Below are positions 36,685-51,040 of a stretch of DNA of 64,000 nucleotides, in pieces (the first letter of the stretch is position 1; the number at the start of each line of letters is the position of its first letter). A program made the translations under genes and the position numbers. This DNA comes from Salinicola tamaricis (GTDB lineage Bacteria; Pseudomonadota; Gammaproteobacteria; Pseudomonadales; Halomonadaceae): NCBI RefSeq assembly GCF_003006155.1, contig NZ_CP023559.1, positions 1,054,001 through 1,118,000 on the forward strand, given 5' to 3'. The notes beneath the pieces were generated by a model that had not been told where the DNA came from, did not search any database, and saw only the letters and a list, made by a program, of their open reading frames with translations.

Positions 36685-37737
36685 ATGAGCCAACTCTGGA
36701 GTCCTGCCGTCCGCGCCCTGACGCCCTACGTACCCGGCGAGCAGCCGCGTGAGAGACTGGTCAAGCTCAATACCAACGAGAATCCCTATCCGCCGTCACC
36801 CGCGGTCGCCCAGGTGCTACGCGATATCGACACCGAGCAGCTGCGCCGCTATCCCGACCCTGACTCCCGCGCGCTGCGCGAGACGCTGGCCGAGACCCAC
36901 GGTGTGGCGCCGGAGCAGGTGTTCGTCGGCAATGGTTCGGACGAAGTACTCGCGTTCGCCTTCCAGGCTTTCTTCTGCCAACCCCGGCCGCTGCTGATGC
37001 CGGCGATCAGCTACAGCTTCTATCCGGTCTACTGCAAGCTCTACGACATCGCCTATCGCACCGTGGCGCTGGATGACCGCTGGGAGATCGCCCTCGACGC
37101 CTTCGACGGCGACAACGGCGGCGTGGTCTTCGCCAACCCTAATGCCCCCACGGGGCACGGCCATCCACGTGCCGAGATCGCACGTCTACTGTCGCGCATT
37201 CAGGACAGCGTGGTGCTGGTCGATGAAGCCTACGTCGACTTCGGCGGCGAGAGCGCGGTGCCGCTGGTCGCGGACCAACCCAACCTGCTGGTCACTGGCA
37301 CGCTCTCCAAGTCACGCAGCCTGGCAGGGTTGCGGCTGGGCTATGCGATCGGCTCGCGGGAACTGATCGAGGGGCTGGAGCGGGTGAAGAACTCGTTCAA
37401 CTCCTACCCGGTCGATATGCTCGCCAGCGCAGTGGCGATCGCGGCGCTGAACGACCGTGAGCACTTTAAGCGTTGCTGCCAGCAGGTGATGGCCACACGC
37501 GAAGAGACACGTCGCTCGCTGGTCGAACTCGGTTTCGAGGTGCTGCCATCGCAGACCAACTTCCTGTTCACCCGGCACCCGCAATTCGCCGGCGAGACAC
37601 TGTTTGCCGGACTGCGCGAGCGCGGGATTCTGGTGCGTCACTTCAATCGCGATGGTCTGAGCGATTTCCTGCGTATCTCCATCGGTACCGATGAAGAGAT
37701 GCAGGGACTGATCACCGCCCTCGAAGCGATGATCTAG
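36685..37737 (+). CDS. hisC: HisC, histidinol-phosphate aminotransferase
   Basis: An intact 350-residue fold-type I PLP enzyme. It has the N-terminal LNTNENPYPPSPAV, FVGNGSDEVLAFAF, the NPNAPTG motif, VDEAYVDFGG and the PLP lysine in GTLSKSRSLAGLRLGYA. It converts imidazole-acetol phosphate to histidinol phosphate, completing steps after hisBHAF, which lies 9 kb upstream. The preceding 36454-36684 shows no gene. Confidence 0.95.
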   Translation: MSQLWSPAVRALTPYVPGEQPRERLVKLNTNENPYPPSPAVAQVLRDIDTEQLRRYPDPDSRALRETLAETHGVAPEQVFVGNGSDEVLAFAFQAFFCQPRPLLMPAISYSFYPVYCKLYDIAYRTVALDDRWEIALDAFDGDNGGVVFANPNAPTGHGHPRAEIARLLSRIQDSVVLVDEAYVDFGGESAVPLVADQPNLLVTGTLSKSRSLAGLRLGYAIGSRELIEGLERVKNSFNSYPVDMLASAVAIAALNDREHFKRCCQQVMATREETRRSLVELGFEVLPSQTNFLFTRHPQFAGETLFAGLRERGILVRHFNRDGLSDFLRISIGTDEEMQGLITALEAMI

Positions 37738-37745
37738 GCACGCGC

Positions 37746-38486
37746 TCACCACGGAACAGGCTTGCCCGCCCAATCCCAGAAGCTGCCGCTCTCCTCGGGG
37801 CGGCGCTCACTGATCACCGTCAGCAGGCGCTCGGCGACGTACTCGGGGCTGAACAGCTTGCCGTCGGGTACACGCCGCTGGAACGGCTTGGAGAGCTCGG
37901 TATCCGTCGTGCCCGGATGCAGGCAGAGCACGATTGCCTGCTTGTTGTAGCGCGCCAGCTCGATGGCCGCCGTCCGCAGCAGCATGTTGTGTGCCGCCTT
38001 GCTCGCCCGATAGCCATACCAGCCGCCGAAGCCGTTGTCCTCGATCGAACCTACCCGCGCCGACAGACTCGCCACCAGCGTCGGATGTTGCCCCTTCAGT
38101 GACCCCAGCACAGCCTTGAGCAGCAGCGCCGGGGTGATCGCATTGACATGGAACAGCGTCGCCAGGCTGTCAGCATCGAGCTCCTCGAGACGCTTCTCCG
38201 GCGCAATGTCACGCGTCGCGTCGTGCAGCATGCCCAGGGTATTGAACAGCAGATGCAGTGGCGCCCCGGCGAGCCGCTCGCCCAGACGCGCCAAGCCCTC
38301 TGCTTCGGTGAGATCGGCTGTCAACGTTTCGACCCGGTCATCGTCGAAGGCCAGCGACTGACGCGACACTGCCAAGATGCGCCCCACCCGCGATGTGTCC
38401 AACAGACAGCGCACGACGGCCTGGCCGATCCCGCCACCAGCCCCGGTCACCACAGCAGTAAAATCGTCGGGTAATCGCTCCAGCAT
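37746..38486 (-). CDS. short-chain dehydrogenase/reductase (CsgA-like subgroup)
   Basis: A 246-residue Rossmann protein. It has the TGAGGGIG NAD(P) motif, LFNTLGML in place of NNAG, SLSARVGS and the catalytic YGYRASK. The ATG at 38486 behind GAGGGCGGT is preferred. It ends ESGSFWDWAGKPVPW, typical of the group near bacterial C-factor proteins. Substrate unknown; convergent with hisC. Confidence 0.85.
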   Translation of the reverse strand: MLERLPDDFTAVVTGAGGGIGQAVVRCLLDTSRVGRILAVSRQSLAFDDDRVETLTADLTEAEGLARLGERLAGAPLHLLFNTLGMLHDATRDIAPEKRLEELDADSLATLFHVNAITPALLLKAVLGSLKGQHPTLVASLSARVGSIEDNGFGGWYGYRASKAAHNMLLRTAAIELARYNKQAIVLCLHPGTTDTELSKPFQRRVPDGKLFSPEYVAERLLTVISERRPEESGSFWDWAGKPVPW

Positions 38487-38599
38487 ACCGCCCTCTCCCG
38501 TCATGATCGCTGGCTCGGCACTCGAGCACTTCAGTCTCGACAGACTAGTCCAGCAACAGGCTTGGCGCTCTCTACGCCGCCCCACCGATCCCATACACA

Positions 38600-38630
38600 C
38601 AAAAAGCCCCGGCGCGGGGGCGGGCCGGGG
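38600..38630 (-). terminator. intrinsic terminator of the small secreted-protein gene
   Basis: On the minus strand a CCCCGG stem with a GC-rich loop and CCGGGG is followed by CTTTTTG, 84 bases after the stop at 38714. Confidence 0.8.
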
Positions 38631-38713
38631 AAGTGGAGGTGTGGAGTCTGGCGCTCGCGGGTCTCAGAGAGGCATCAGGGGCGAGCGCTGTTCGTTCTGG
38701 GTGTGAGCACGCC

Positions 38714-39079
38714 TCAGTCGAGACTGGCGAAGCTCACGTCGACATTGCCCTGGCCGCTGGCGTTGACGTTCTGCAGCGCCTGGGCGGCAGCGACGCTCTG
38801 ACCCTGGCCGACCAGGTCGGCGGCACCGGCGCGCAGATGGGTGCCACGCTGGGTCTGCTCGGCGACCTGCACCAGCGCCTGGTTGGCCGCGGTGCTGTGG
38901 CCACCGCTGACCGTATCGACGCTGTAGCGGGTCGGCAGCGTCTGGTAGTCGCTCACCACCTGGGTATTCAGCGGCTGGTGCAGCGCAGCGAAGGCCTGCT
39001 TCTCGGCGAAGCTGTTGGCCTGGGCCACGGCCGGCAGTGCCACGATCAGGGCGATAGCGGTAAGGAGACGGGTTTTCAT
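38714..39079 (-). CDS. small secreted protein of unknown function
   Basis: A 121-residue protein with signal peptide MKTRLLTAIALIVALPAVAQA. The mature part is Gln/Ala/Val-rich, with HSTAANQALVQVAEQTQRG and GQSVAAAQALQNVNASGQGNVDVSF, and no Cys. I do not recognise the family. Its own terminator follows; 39080-39406 upstream shows no gene or clear site. Confidence 0.65.
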   Translation of the reverse strand: MKTRLLTAIALIVALPAVAQANSFAEKQAFAALHQPLNTQVVSDYQTLPTRYSVDTVSGGHSTAANQALVQVAEQTQRGTHLRAGAADLVGQGQSVAAAQALQNVNASGQGNVDVSFASLD

Positions 39080-39406
39080 GGGGAACCTCCAGTGACTGTC
39101 TTACAGGTCGATGAGTGCGTTGGGCCTTGGCCTCAACCGTTGGTGACAGTATGGGGGCGCTACTGTTAGCGGGCTAATCGAATACACCGAAGGCGACTAT
39201 CATGCGCATCGATGTATCGATGCGGTATCCCAGATGAGGCAGAGACAGAGCACAGATAGGACTTCGGCCAACTATCCACAGGCGGTCACCGCGGGCTCTC
39301 GATAAAGAGGGTGGGGATAAGTCGAAGCCTAGAGCGTCAGCGACACCAGGAGGGCCTGGGCCGCGTTGCGGAGGAGATGGTGCAGGGCCTAAGCCCAGAA
39401 ACGAGT

Positions 39407-39436
39407 GAACCCCAGTCTCTCTCGAGACTGGGGTTC
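39407..39436 (-). terminator. second terminator of the rRNA operon
   Basis: A perfect 13-bp inverted repeat GAACCCCAGTCTC / GAGACTGGGGTTC with a TCTC loop, preceded on the transcript by TATACC as in the first terminator and followed by ACTCGTTT. Confidence 0.8.
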
Positions 39437-39535
39437 GGTATAACTCGTCTCATCCTGAGACTCGCCCTTCGGGCCCGCTAAAGCGGTTCCCGTTCGTTCC
39501 CAACGAACAGGTCCAGGGGAGCCCCCCAAACGAAT

Positions 39536-39561
39536 GAACCCCCGGCATGGGCCGGGGGTTC
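39536..39561 (-). terminator. first terminator of the rRNA operon
   Basis: An 11-bp inverted repeat GAACCCCCGGC / GCCGGGGGTTC, nine bases after the 5S end, followed by ATTCGTTT on the minus strand. Confidence 0.85.
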
Positions 39562-39569
39562 GGTATAGG

Positions 39570-39688
39570 TGCCTGACGATGACCTACTCTCACATGGGGA
39601 GACCCCACACTACCATCGGCGCTAAGCGGTTTCACTTCTGAGTTCGGCATGGAATCAGGTGGTTCCCACTCGCTATGGTCGTCAGGCA
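39570..39688 (-). rRNA. rrf: 5S ribosomal RNA
   Basis: About 119 bases on the minus strand. It begins TGCCTGACGACCATAGCGAGTGGGAACCACC in sense and ends with the pairing GTCATCGTCAGGC, with the typical central GAACTCAGAAGTGAAAC stretch. Third rRNA of the operon. Confidence 0.95.
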
Positions 39689-39838
39689 AAACTGACGTCG
39701 ACATGAACCTGTGACACGCTTTCACGCGCCAGCTTCACATCGACCAATCTGGATCATGCTGATGATACGTCTCTTGCCTATCCGGCCATTGTCGCGATGC
39801 GATCGCGCGACCCCGGTCTGGAGTACCCAGACCCCTTG

Positions 39839-39847
39839 GGGTTATAT

Positions 39848-39854
<7 letters not shown>
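39839..39854 (-). other. 3' half of the 23S processing stem
   Basis: GGTTATATGGTCAAGC here is the exact complement of the flank at 42727-42742, so the two ends of 23S pair into a long processing stalk for RNase III. Confidence 0.75.
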
Positions 39855-42733
<2,879 letters not shown>

Positions 42734-42859
42734 ATATAACCCGAAGGAGTCTGGTCGCGCGATCACAACGACAATTGCCGGATACGCTTGAGACGTATCA
42801 CTTTTCGCTCTTCGCCATTCCAACTACAAATGGTGAAGAACTGTCAGCATGATCCATAT

Positions 42860-42871
42860 TGTTAAAGAGCG
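42860..42871 (-). promoter_or_regulatory. boxA antitermination site before 23S
   Basis: Sense CGCTCTTTAACA, equal to the E. coli rrn boxA core, lies about 125 bases before 23S; the same sequence is in the 16S leader. Confidence 0.8.
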
Positions 42872-42975
42872 TTTAGAGCAGAAGCTCTAAGCGATCGACT
42901 CGGTCGCGGTTGTCGCGACGAAGCGGATGGCTTAGAACTCGATGACTGTGTGGCGTGGGCCAACGGGGAAAGATT

Positions 42976-43051
42976 TGGTGGAGCCAAGCGGGATCGAACC
43001 GCTGACCTCCTGCGTGCAAGGCAGGCGCTCTCCCAGCTGAGCTATGGCCCC
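42976..43051 (-). tRNA. tRNA-Ala(UGC)
   Basis: In the 16S-23S spacer, on the minus strand. Sense acceptor GGGGCCA, anticodon stem-loop CCTGCCTTGCACGCAGG with TGC, T-arm AGCGGTTCGATCCCGCT and encoded CCA. Confidence 0.95.
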
Positions 43052-43059
43052 GGCTAGAC

Positions 43060-43139
43060 ATTTCGTCAGAGACAAGGCGCTTTTTGCCGACGTGTAGCCT
43101 GCTACACGAGGTGAAAAGCAACGCCGTATCTGGCGAAAT
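43060..43139. repeat. 80-bp palindromic element in the rRNA spacer
   Basis: The ends are imperfect inverted repeats (ATTTCGTCAGAGAC against ATTTCGCCAGATAC on the other strand). The centre holds GTGTAGC-CT-GCTACAC, a perfect 7-bp inverted repeat. It lies between tRNA-Ala and a degenerate tRNA-Ile copy and fits a small MITE-like insertion. Confidence 0.6.
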
Positions 43140-43228
43140 TGGTGGGTCTGGGCCGATTCGAAAAACCCCGCGACCTCACCCTCTCTTTTTACACCCCGGG
43201 GGTGCGCTCTTACCAACTGAGCGTGAGA
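43140..43228 (-). pseudogene. degenerate tRNA-Ile copy
   Basis: In sense, CGCTCAGTTGG, GAGCGCACCCC, GGGTGAGGTCG and CGAATCGGCCCAGACCCACCA match tRNA-Ile, including the 3' CCA. But the 5' side reads CCATCTCA and cannot pair with TGGGTCTG-type acceptor sequence, and the anticodon loop is replaced by CGGGGTGTAAAAAGAGA. It directly abuts the intact tRNA-Ile on one side and the palindromic element on the other. Confidence 0.75.
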
Positions 43229-43305
<77 letters not shown>

Positions 43306-43399
43306 GGCTTTACCACTGGGTCCGTGACCCAAACAGTCATTGCTCTTGGTCGATCAGGTAATTGATTGTGAGCGCTTATCTCGCGATCCGCTAATCGTT

Positions 43400-44939
<1,540 letters not shown>

Positions 44940-45100
44940 AAAAGTCTGATAGTCCTTACCTCTTCTCTGCCCGAAAGCATCAGAAGCGAAGCGGACCAAA
45001 CTTGGTTCAAGGTCAAACGAATCTTAGACGAGTCGCTTGCCTTGATATGCTGTGACTGGCGTCACGCAAGACAAGCGCCCACATCAATTACCTGATCGAT

Positions 45101-45112
45101 TGTTAAAGAGCG
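45101..45112 (-). promoter_or_regulatory. boxA antitermination site in the 16S leader
   Basis: Sense CGCTCTTTAACAATC matches E. coli rrn leader boxA; it lies about 160 bases before 16S. Confidence 0.85.
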
Positions 45113-45212
45113 TCCTTACTTGAAGTCTCGTCTCACGCAGAGCACCGAGCCTTCTGCCGTGACCCAAGTGCTTGTCAGCGCTTGCTTTCTGGGTCGCCGT
45201 AAGGAGAGGCGT

Positions 45213-45340
45213 ATTTTAAGGATCTTGGGGAAGATGTCAACGTCTTTCTTGTCGACGCTTGCCCGGCTTCCGTTGCTGCTGGAGAACCGATCCTGAAAAA
45301 GCGAGGGGCGTATTCTGCTTTCCTCATCGCTAGCTGTCAA
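45213..45340 (-). promoter_or_regulatory. tandem rRNA promoters P1 and P2
   Basis: P1: TTGACA at 45340-45335, 17-bp spacer, CAGAAT at 45317-45312. P2: TTGACA at 45240-45235, 16-bp spacer, TAAAAT at 45218-45213. Both are followed by AATACGCC-CTC-like DNA, suggesting a duplicated promoter. Spacing and order match gammaproteobacterial rrn operons. Confidence 0.7.
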
Positions 45341-45541
45341 TCGATTTTTTCAATCTTTTCAACAGCTTAGCTAGCTTCTCCACCAACCCGAGAACCTGTC
45401 TCGGCGTCAGCGGATGCGTACTTTACGGATCTCCCTCGGCCTTGGCAAGGGGAAATGTCGAAAAAGTTGCGCCGCGCTTCGGTACTGCCGCTACAGGCCA
45501 CGTATGGCGCGGCTTCTGACGGGAGGCATCAGGCCAGATAC

Positions 45542-45570
45542 ACCGACGCCCGCGCAAGGCGGGCGTCGGT
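45542..45570 (-). terminator. hairpin after pssA
   Basis: A 12-bp inverted repeat ACCGACGCCCGC / GCGGGCGTCGGT, 23 bases beyond the pssA stop. It has only a weak T tract but is well placed as a terminator. Confidence 0.6.
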
Positions 45571-45592
45571 AGACATCGAAGTCGGGCCGGCG

Positions 45593-46465
45593 TCAGTCGT
45601 CCTGGGCCTGCTGGTCACCGGAAGCATTGCGGCGCTTGTCCCGGCGCGCCTTGTTGAGCCTACCCAGCGCAAACAACGGTCCCGATACCACGTAACAACC
45701 GAAGAGAGCCAGCAGCATCACCGAGGGTTCGATCGAGATCAGTACGAACAGCAGCACGATCACCAGCAGGAAGACGAAGGGAACGGGCCCCTTGAAGTCG
45801 ATCTCCTTGAAGCTGTGGTAGCGCACATTGCTCACCATCAACACGCCAGCGGCGGCGACGACGATCGTCATCAACACCTTGAAGCCAATGGACTCGGCAT
45901 CGAAGGTGTGGAAGACCCAGACACAGCCGGCGACCACTGCGGCAGCCGAAGGGCTGGGCAAGCCGACGAACCACTTCTTGTCGGTACTGCCGATCTGCAC
46001 GTTAAAGCGTGCCAGCCGCAGCGCCGCCCCGGAGACGAAGATGAAGGCGGCGATCCAGCCGATCTTGCCGATATCCTGAAGAATCCAGGTGAAGGCGACC
46101 AGCGCCGGCGCCATACCGAACGAGACCATATCGGCCAGGCTGTCGAATTCGGCACCGAAGGCGCTCTGGGTATTGGTCAGGCGAGCCACTCGGCCATCCA
46201 GCCCGTCGAGCACCATGGCGATGAAGATCGCGATCGCGGCCTTAGCGTAGTCACCGTTGATCGCCGCAACGATCGAGTAGAAGCCGGCGAACAGCGCCGA
46301 GAGGGTGAACAGATTGGGCAGCAGATAGATGCCGCGACGGCGGATACGCTTGCCGTTCTCCACCGTCTCCTCGATCACCTCGTCCTCGTCGTCGAACAGC
46401 GGCGAGGTCGCGCCGATGGTGATGGTTTCGGGCTCCTGCTCGTGGTGGCGTTCTTCCTGCGTCAT
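45593..46465 (-). CDS. pssA: PssA, CDP-diacylglycerol-serine O-phosphatidyltransferase
   Basis: A 290-residue membrane enzyme of the Bacillus-type CDP-alcohol phosphatidyltransferase family, with about eight membrane segments. The catalytic signature is DGLDGRVARLTNTQSAFGAEFDSLAD (D-G-x2-A-R-x8-G-x3-D-x3-D). It makes phosphatidylserine for phosphatidylethanolamine. The ATG at 46465 leaves an acidic N-terminal tail of about 45 residues. It follows ilvC on the same strand, a pairing also seen in Pseudomonas. Confidence 0.93.
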   Translation of the reverse strand: MTQEERHHEQEPETITIGATSPLFDDEDEVIEETVENGKRIRRRGIYLLPNLFTLSALFAGFYSIVAAINGDYAKAAIAIFIAMVLDGLDGRVARLTNTQSAFGAEFDSLADMVSFGMAPALVAFTWILQDIGKIGWIAAFIFVSGAALRLARFNVQIGSTDKKWFVGLPSPSAAAVVAGCVWVFHTFDAESIGFKVLMTIVVAAAGVLMVSNVRYHSFKEIDFKGPVPFVFLLVIVLLFVLISIEPSVMLLALFGCYVVSGPLFALGRLNKARRDKRRNASGDQQAQDD

Positions 46466-46590
46466 GGCGGCGAGTCCTTTGATATCGAGAGCGTTCCGGT
46501 ATGGAAGCCGGACAATTCTACCCACAGCCTAGCGGGAATCGCGACACATGCCCTACCCGAACGATCAAACTATCGCCCTGGCAGCCAAAC

Positions 46591-46619
46591 AAAAGGGGCG
46601 CGACCTCGGTCGCGCCCCT
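46591..46619 (-). terminator. intrinsic terminator after ilvC
   Basis: An 11-bp stem GGGGCGCGACC / GGTCGCGCCCC followed by TTTT on the minus strand, 26 bases after the ilvC stop. Confidence 0.85.
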
Positions 46620-46644
46620 CGTTGCGTGCCACAGCTTAAGCGGC

Positions 46645-47830
<1,186 letters not shown>

Positions 47831-47839
47831 GCACACGCT

Positions 47840-48724
47840 ATGGATTACCGCCCGCTCACCCACTTCCTGGCCCTGGCCGACCATCTCCATTTCGGCCGTG
47901 CCAGCGACGCCTGCCATATCAGCCCCTCGACCCTGAGCCGCTCGCTGCGCCAGCTCGAGGAAAACCTGGGGGTGACCCTGTTCGAGCGTGACAATCGTCA
48001 CGTCGAGCTGACCCGGGAAGGCCAGCTGTTCCACACCTATGCGCGGGAGACGCTGGAGCAGTGGCAGACCCTGCAGCGCGAGCTGATGGCGGAGACCCAG
48101 GAGCTGGCCGGCGAGCTCAGCATCTACTGTTCGGTCACCGCCAGCTATAGCTTCCTCTACCGCCTGCTGAGCGAATTCCGCCAGCGCCATCCGCGTATCG
48201 AGATCAAGCTGCACACCGGCGATCCGGCGGATGCCATTGCCCGGGTCCAGTCCGAACAGGAGGAGGTGGCGATCACCGCGCGCCCACGCAGCCTGCCGGA
48301 GGCGGTGGCGTTCAAGCCGCTGGCGACCTCGCCACTGGTGTTCATCGCCCCGCGTGACGGCGCCGCCTGGCTGCCGGCCACACCGGAGATTCCGACGCCG
48401 GCCCAGTGGCGCGAGGTGCCGATGATCCTGTCCGAGTCCGGGCTCTCCCGCGATCATGCCGACACCTGGTTCCGAGCGCTCGGCGTACGCCCGCGCATCT
48501 ACGCCCAGGTCGCCGGCAACGAGGCGATCGTCAGCATGGTCGGACTCGGCTTCGGCGTGGGCATCGTGCCGCGGATCGTGCTCGACAATAGCCCGCTGCT
48601 CGAACGGATCACCATCCTGCCGGTCAAGCCCGAGCTGCCCCACTACGACGTCGGCCTGTGCGTACTCAAGCGCCGTCTCAAGAGCGCCCTGATCGAAGCA
48701 CTGTGGGCACAGCTGCCTAGCTGA
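47840..48724 (+). CDS. ilvY: IlvY, LysR-type activator of ilvC
   Basis: A 294-residue LysR regulator. The HTH region MDYRPLTHFLALADHLHFGRASDACHISPSTLSRSLRQLEENLGVTLFERDNR closely follows E. coli IlvY. GELSIYCSVTASYSFLYRLL and IEIKLHTGDPADAI in the inducer domain are IlvY-specific. It senses acetolactate and acetohydroxybutyrate and turns on the divergent ilvC. Confidence 0.93.
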   Translation: MDYRPLTHFLALADHLHFGRASDACHISPSTLSRSLRQLEENLGVTLFERDNRHVELTREGQLFHTYARETLEQWQTLQRELMAETQELAGELSIYCSVTASYSFLYRLLSEFRQRHPRIEIKLHTGDPADAIARVQSEQEEVAITARPRSLPEAVAFKPLATSPLVFIAPRDGAAWLPATPEIPTPAQWREVPMILSESGLSRDHADTWFRALGVRPRIYAQVAGNEAIVSMVGLGFGVGIVPRIVLDNSPLLERITILPVKPELPHYDVGLCVLKRRLKSALIEALWAQLPS

Positions 48725-48766
48725 GCCGCGCTCTAATGCCCGCCAGCGTCTCCAGCGAGATACCAT

Positions 48767-48801
48767 GAAAAACGCCCGGCGGAATCGCTTCCGCCGGGCG
48801 T
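48767..48801. terminator. bidirectional terminator between ilvY and ilvH
   Basis: A 13-bp inverted repeat ACGCCCGGCGGAA / TTCCGCCGGGCGT with a short loop, and TTTTT on the minus-strand side. It serves ilvIH and probably ilvY. Confidence 0.88.
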
Positions 48802-48823
48802 CGTAGCGCTGCCGTCGAATCGG

Positions 48824-49315
48824 CTACAGCGACAGCAGCTTGTCGCCGCGGGCAATACCGGACACCCCGGTCCGCGCCACTTCGAGAATGCCGATCGGCG
48901 CCATCGCCTGGACGAAAGCGTCGAGCTTGCCGGCATCGCCGGTGATCTGCACGGTGTAAACGCTCGGCGTCACGTCCACGACCTGGGCCCGGAAGATGTC
49001 CGCGGTGCGCTTGACCTCGTCACGGCTGGCGCCCAGCGCCTTGACCTTGACCAGCATCAGCTCGCGCTCGATATGGTTGCCCTCGGTCAGGTCGACCAGC
49101 TTGACCACGTCGATCAGCTTGTTGAGATGCTTGGTGATCTGCTCGATCACGCGGTCGTCGCCCACCGTGGTGACGGTCAGCCGCGAGAGCGAGGGGTCTT
49201 CCGTCGGCGCCACGTTCAGCGTTTCGATGTTGAAGTTGCGCTGGGAGAACAGCCCCACCACGCGGGACAGGGCGCCGGGTTCGTTTTCCAGCAGAATCGA
49301 GATGATATGACGCAT
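48824..49315 (-). CDS. ilvH: IlvH, acetolactate synthase small subunit
   Basis: An intact 163-residue ACT-domain regulatory subunit, MRHIISILLENEPGALSRVVGLFSQRNFNIETLNV, where Asn and Gly of the ACT loop bind valine. It is the usual 160-residue form. It lies 30 bases after ilvI and gives feedback control of the enzyme. Confidence 0.96.
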   Translation of the reverse strand: MRHIISILLENEPGALSRVVGLFSQRNFNIETLNVAPTEDPSLSRLTVTTVGDDRVIEQITKHLNKLIDVVKLVDLTEGNHIERELMLVKVKALGASRDEVKRTADIFRAQVVDVTPSVYTVQITGDAGKLDAFVQAMAPIGILEVARTGVSGIARGDKLLSL

Positions 49316-49345
49316 CAGGTCCGCTCCGTCTTCGACAGCAACATG

Positions 49346-51040
49346 TCACGCATGGAGCCCAGGCGGCACCTGCATCGGGTAGACGTGTTCGAAAGGATCG
49401 ACGTAGATATCGAGGAACACGAGCTCATGGGTATCGGCGAAGGCACGCTCCAGCGCCGGCTCCAGCTCATCGAAGGTCGTCACCTTGATCGCGGTGAAGC
49501 CATAGGCCTCGATCAACTTGGCGAAGTCCGGCAGCGACTCCATGTAGGAGTGGGCGTGGCGGGACTTGTAGTTGAGATCCTGCCACTGGCGCACCATGCC
49601 CAGCGACTGGTTGTTGAGGTTGACGATCTTGACCCCGACATCGAACTGCTTACACGTCGACAGCTCCTGCATCATCATCTGGAAGCTGCCTTCACCGGTG
49701 AAGCAGACCACGTCGTCCTGCGGGAAGTTGAGCTTGACGCCCATCGCCGCCGGGAAGCCGAAGCCCATGGTGCCGAGGCCACCGGAGGTGATGAACCGGT
49801 TGGGCTTGGCAAACTTGTAATACTGGGCCGCGAACATCTGATGCTGGCCCACGTCGGTGGTGACGAAGGCTTCGCCGCGGGTAGCGCGGTAGACCGCCTC
49901 GATCACCTCCTGCGGCTTGAGTGCCTCGCCCGGCTTCGACGGCTCGTAGAGCTTGCCTTCGCGCTCGGCGCGCCAGCCGTCGATGGTTTTCCACCACTCG
50001 GCGAGCGCATCGGGGCTGGCCGGCTCGCGGTCCTGCAGCAGGCTGATCATCTCGTCGATCACGCTGCCTGCGGCACCGACGATGGGCACGTCCGCGCGCA
50101 CCGTCTTGGAGATCGAGCTGGGGTCGATATCGACGTGCACGATCTTGGCCGTGGGGCAGAACTTCGAGGTGTTGTTGGTGACGCGGTCATCGAAGCGCGC
50201 GCCGATGGCGATGATCAGATCGGCGTGGTGCATCGCCATGTTGGCTTCATAGCTGCCGTGCATGCCGAGCCAGCCGAGGGAGCAGCGGTCGCCCTGGGGG
50301 AAGCCGCCGATCCCCATCAGCGTGGTGGTGATCGGAAAGCCCAGACGCTGCACCAGATCGGTCAGCGCTTCGGAGGCGCGCCCGGTGATGATGCCGCCGC
50401 CGGTATAGAACACCGGGCGCCGCGCCTTGAGCATCATGTCGACAGCTTTCTTGATCTGGCCGGTATGTCCGCGCGTGACCGGGTTGTAGGAGCGAATCTT
50501 GACCTTCTTCGGATAGACGTATTCGTAACGCTCGGTGGGCGACGTCATGTCCTTCGGAATGTCCACCAGCACCGGGCCGGGACGTCCGGTGGCGGCCAAA
50601 TAGAACGCCTTCTTCAGCACCTCGGGGATCTCGCTCGGGTGCTTGATCGAGAAGCTGTGCTTCACCACCGGGCGAGTCACGCCGACGATATCGGTCTCCT
50701 GGAAGGCGTCCTCGCCGATCAGGTGGCTCATCACCTGGCCGCACAGCACCACCATGGGAATCGAATCCATGTAGGCGGTGGCGATGCCGGTGACGGCATT
50801 GGTGGCGCCGGGGCCGGAGGTGACGAGCACCACGCCGGGCTTGCCGGTGGCGCGGGCATAGCCGTCGGCGGCGTGGGTCGCGGCCTGCTCGTGGCGAACG
50901 AGAATGTGCTTGACGCTATCCTGGCGAAAGAGGGCATCGTAGATGTGCAATGCCGCACCGCCCGGGTAGCCGTAGATATGCTCCACCCCTTCGTCTTTCA
51001 GGAAGCGGGCGATCATATCGGCGCCGGAAAGTAATTCCAC
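49346..51040 (-). CDS. ilvI: IlvI/IlvB, acetolactate synthase large subunit
   Basis: A 564-residue thiamine-diphosphate enzyme with the GTG start at 51040 behind GGGGAG. It has the catalytic Glu in LVRHEQAATHAADGYAR, FAD-binding middle domain motifs, and the TPP motif CFTGEGSFQMMMQELSTCKQFDVGVKIVNLNNQ (GEG for GDG, as in pseudomonads). It makes acetolactate and acetohydroxybutyrate for Val, Leu and Ile. Confidence 0.95.
   Translation of the reverse strand: MELLSGADMIARFLKDEGVEHIYGYPGGAALHIYDALFRQDSVKHILVRHEQAATHAADGYARATGKPGVVLVTSGPGATNAVTGIATAYMDSIPMVVLCGQVMSHLIGEDAFQETDIVGVTRPVVKHSFSIKHPSEIPEVLKKAFYLAATGRPGPVLVDIPKDMTSPTERYEYVYPKKVKIRSYNPVTRGHTGQIKKAVDMMLKARRPVFYTGGGIITGRASEALTDLVQRLGFPITTTLMGIGGFPQGDRCSLGWLGMHGSYEANMAMHHADLIIAIGARFDDRVTNNTSKFCPTAKIVHVDIDPSSISKTVRADVPIVGAAGSVIDEMISLLQDREPASPDALAEWWKTIDGWRAEREGKLYEPSKPGEALKPQEVIEAVYRATRGEAFVTTDVGQHQMFAAQYYKFAKPNRFITSGGLGTMGFGFPAAMGVKLNFPQDDVVCFTGEGSFQMMMQELSTCKQFDVGVKIVNLNNQSLGMVRQWQDLNYKSRHAHSYMESLPDFAKLIEAYGFTAIKVTTFDELEPALERAFADTHELVFLDIYVDPFEHVYPMQVPPGLHA

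Noticed and set aside
43140..43228. Functional second tRNA-Ile
   Set aside because: The acceptor stem cannot form and no anticodon loop is present.
49073..51034. Long plus-strand frame opposite ilvI
   Set aside because: His/Asp/Gly-rich shadow typical of antisense frames in high-GC genes; ilvI motifs are unmistakable on the minus strand.
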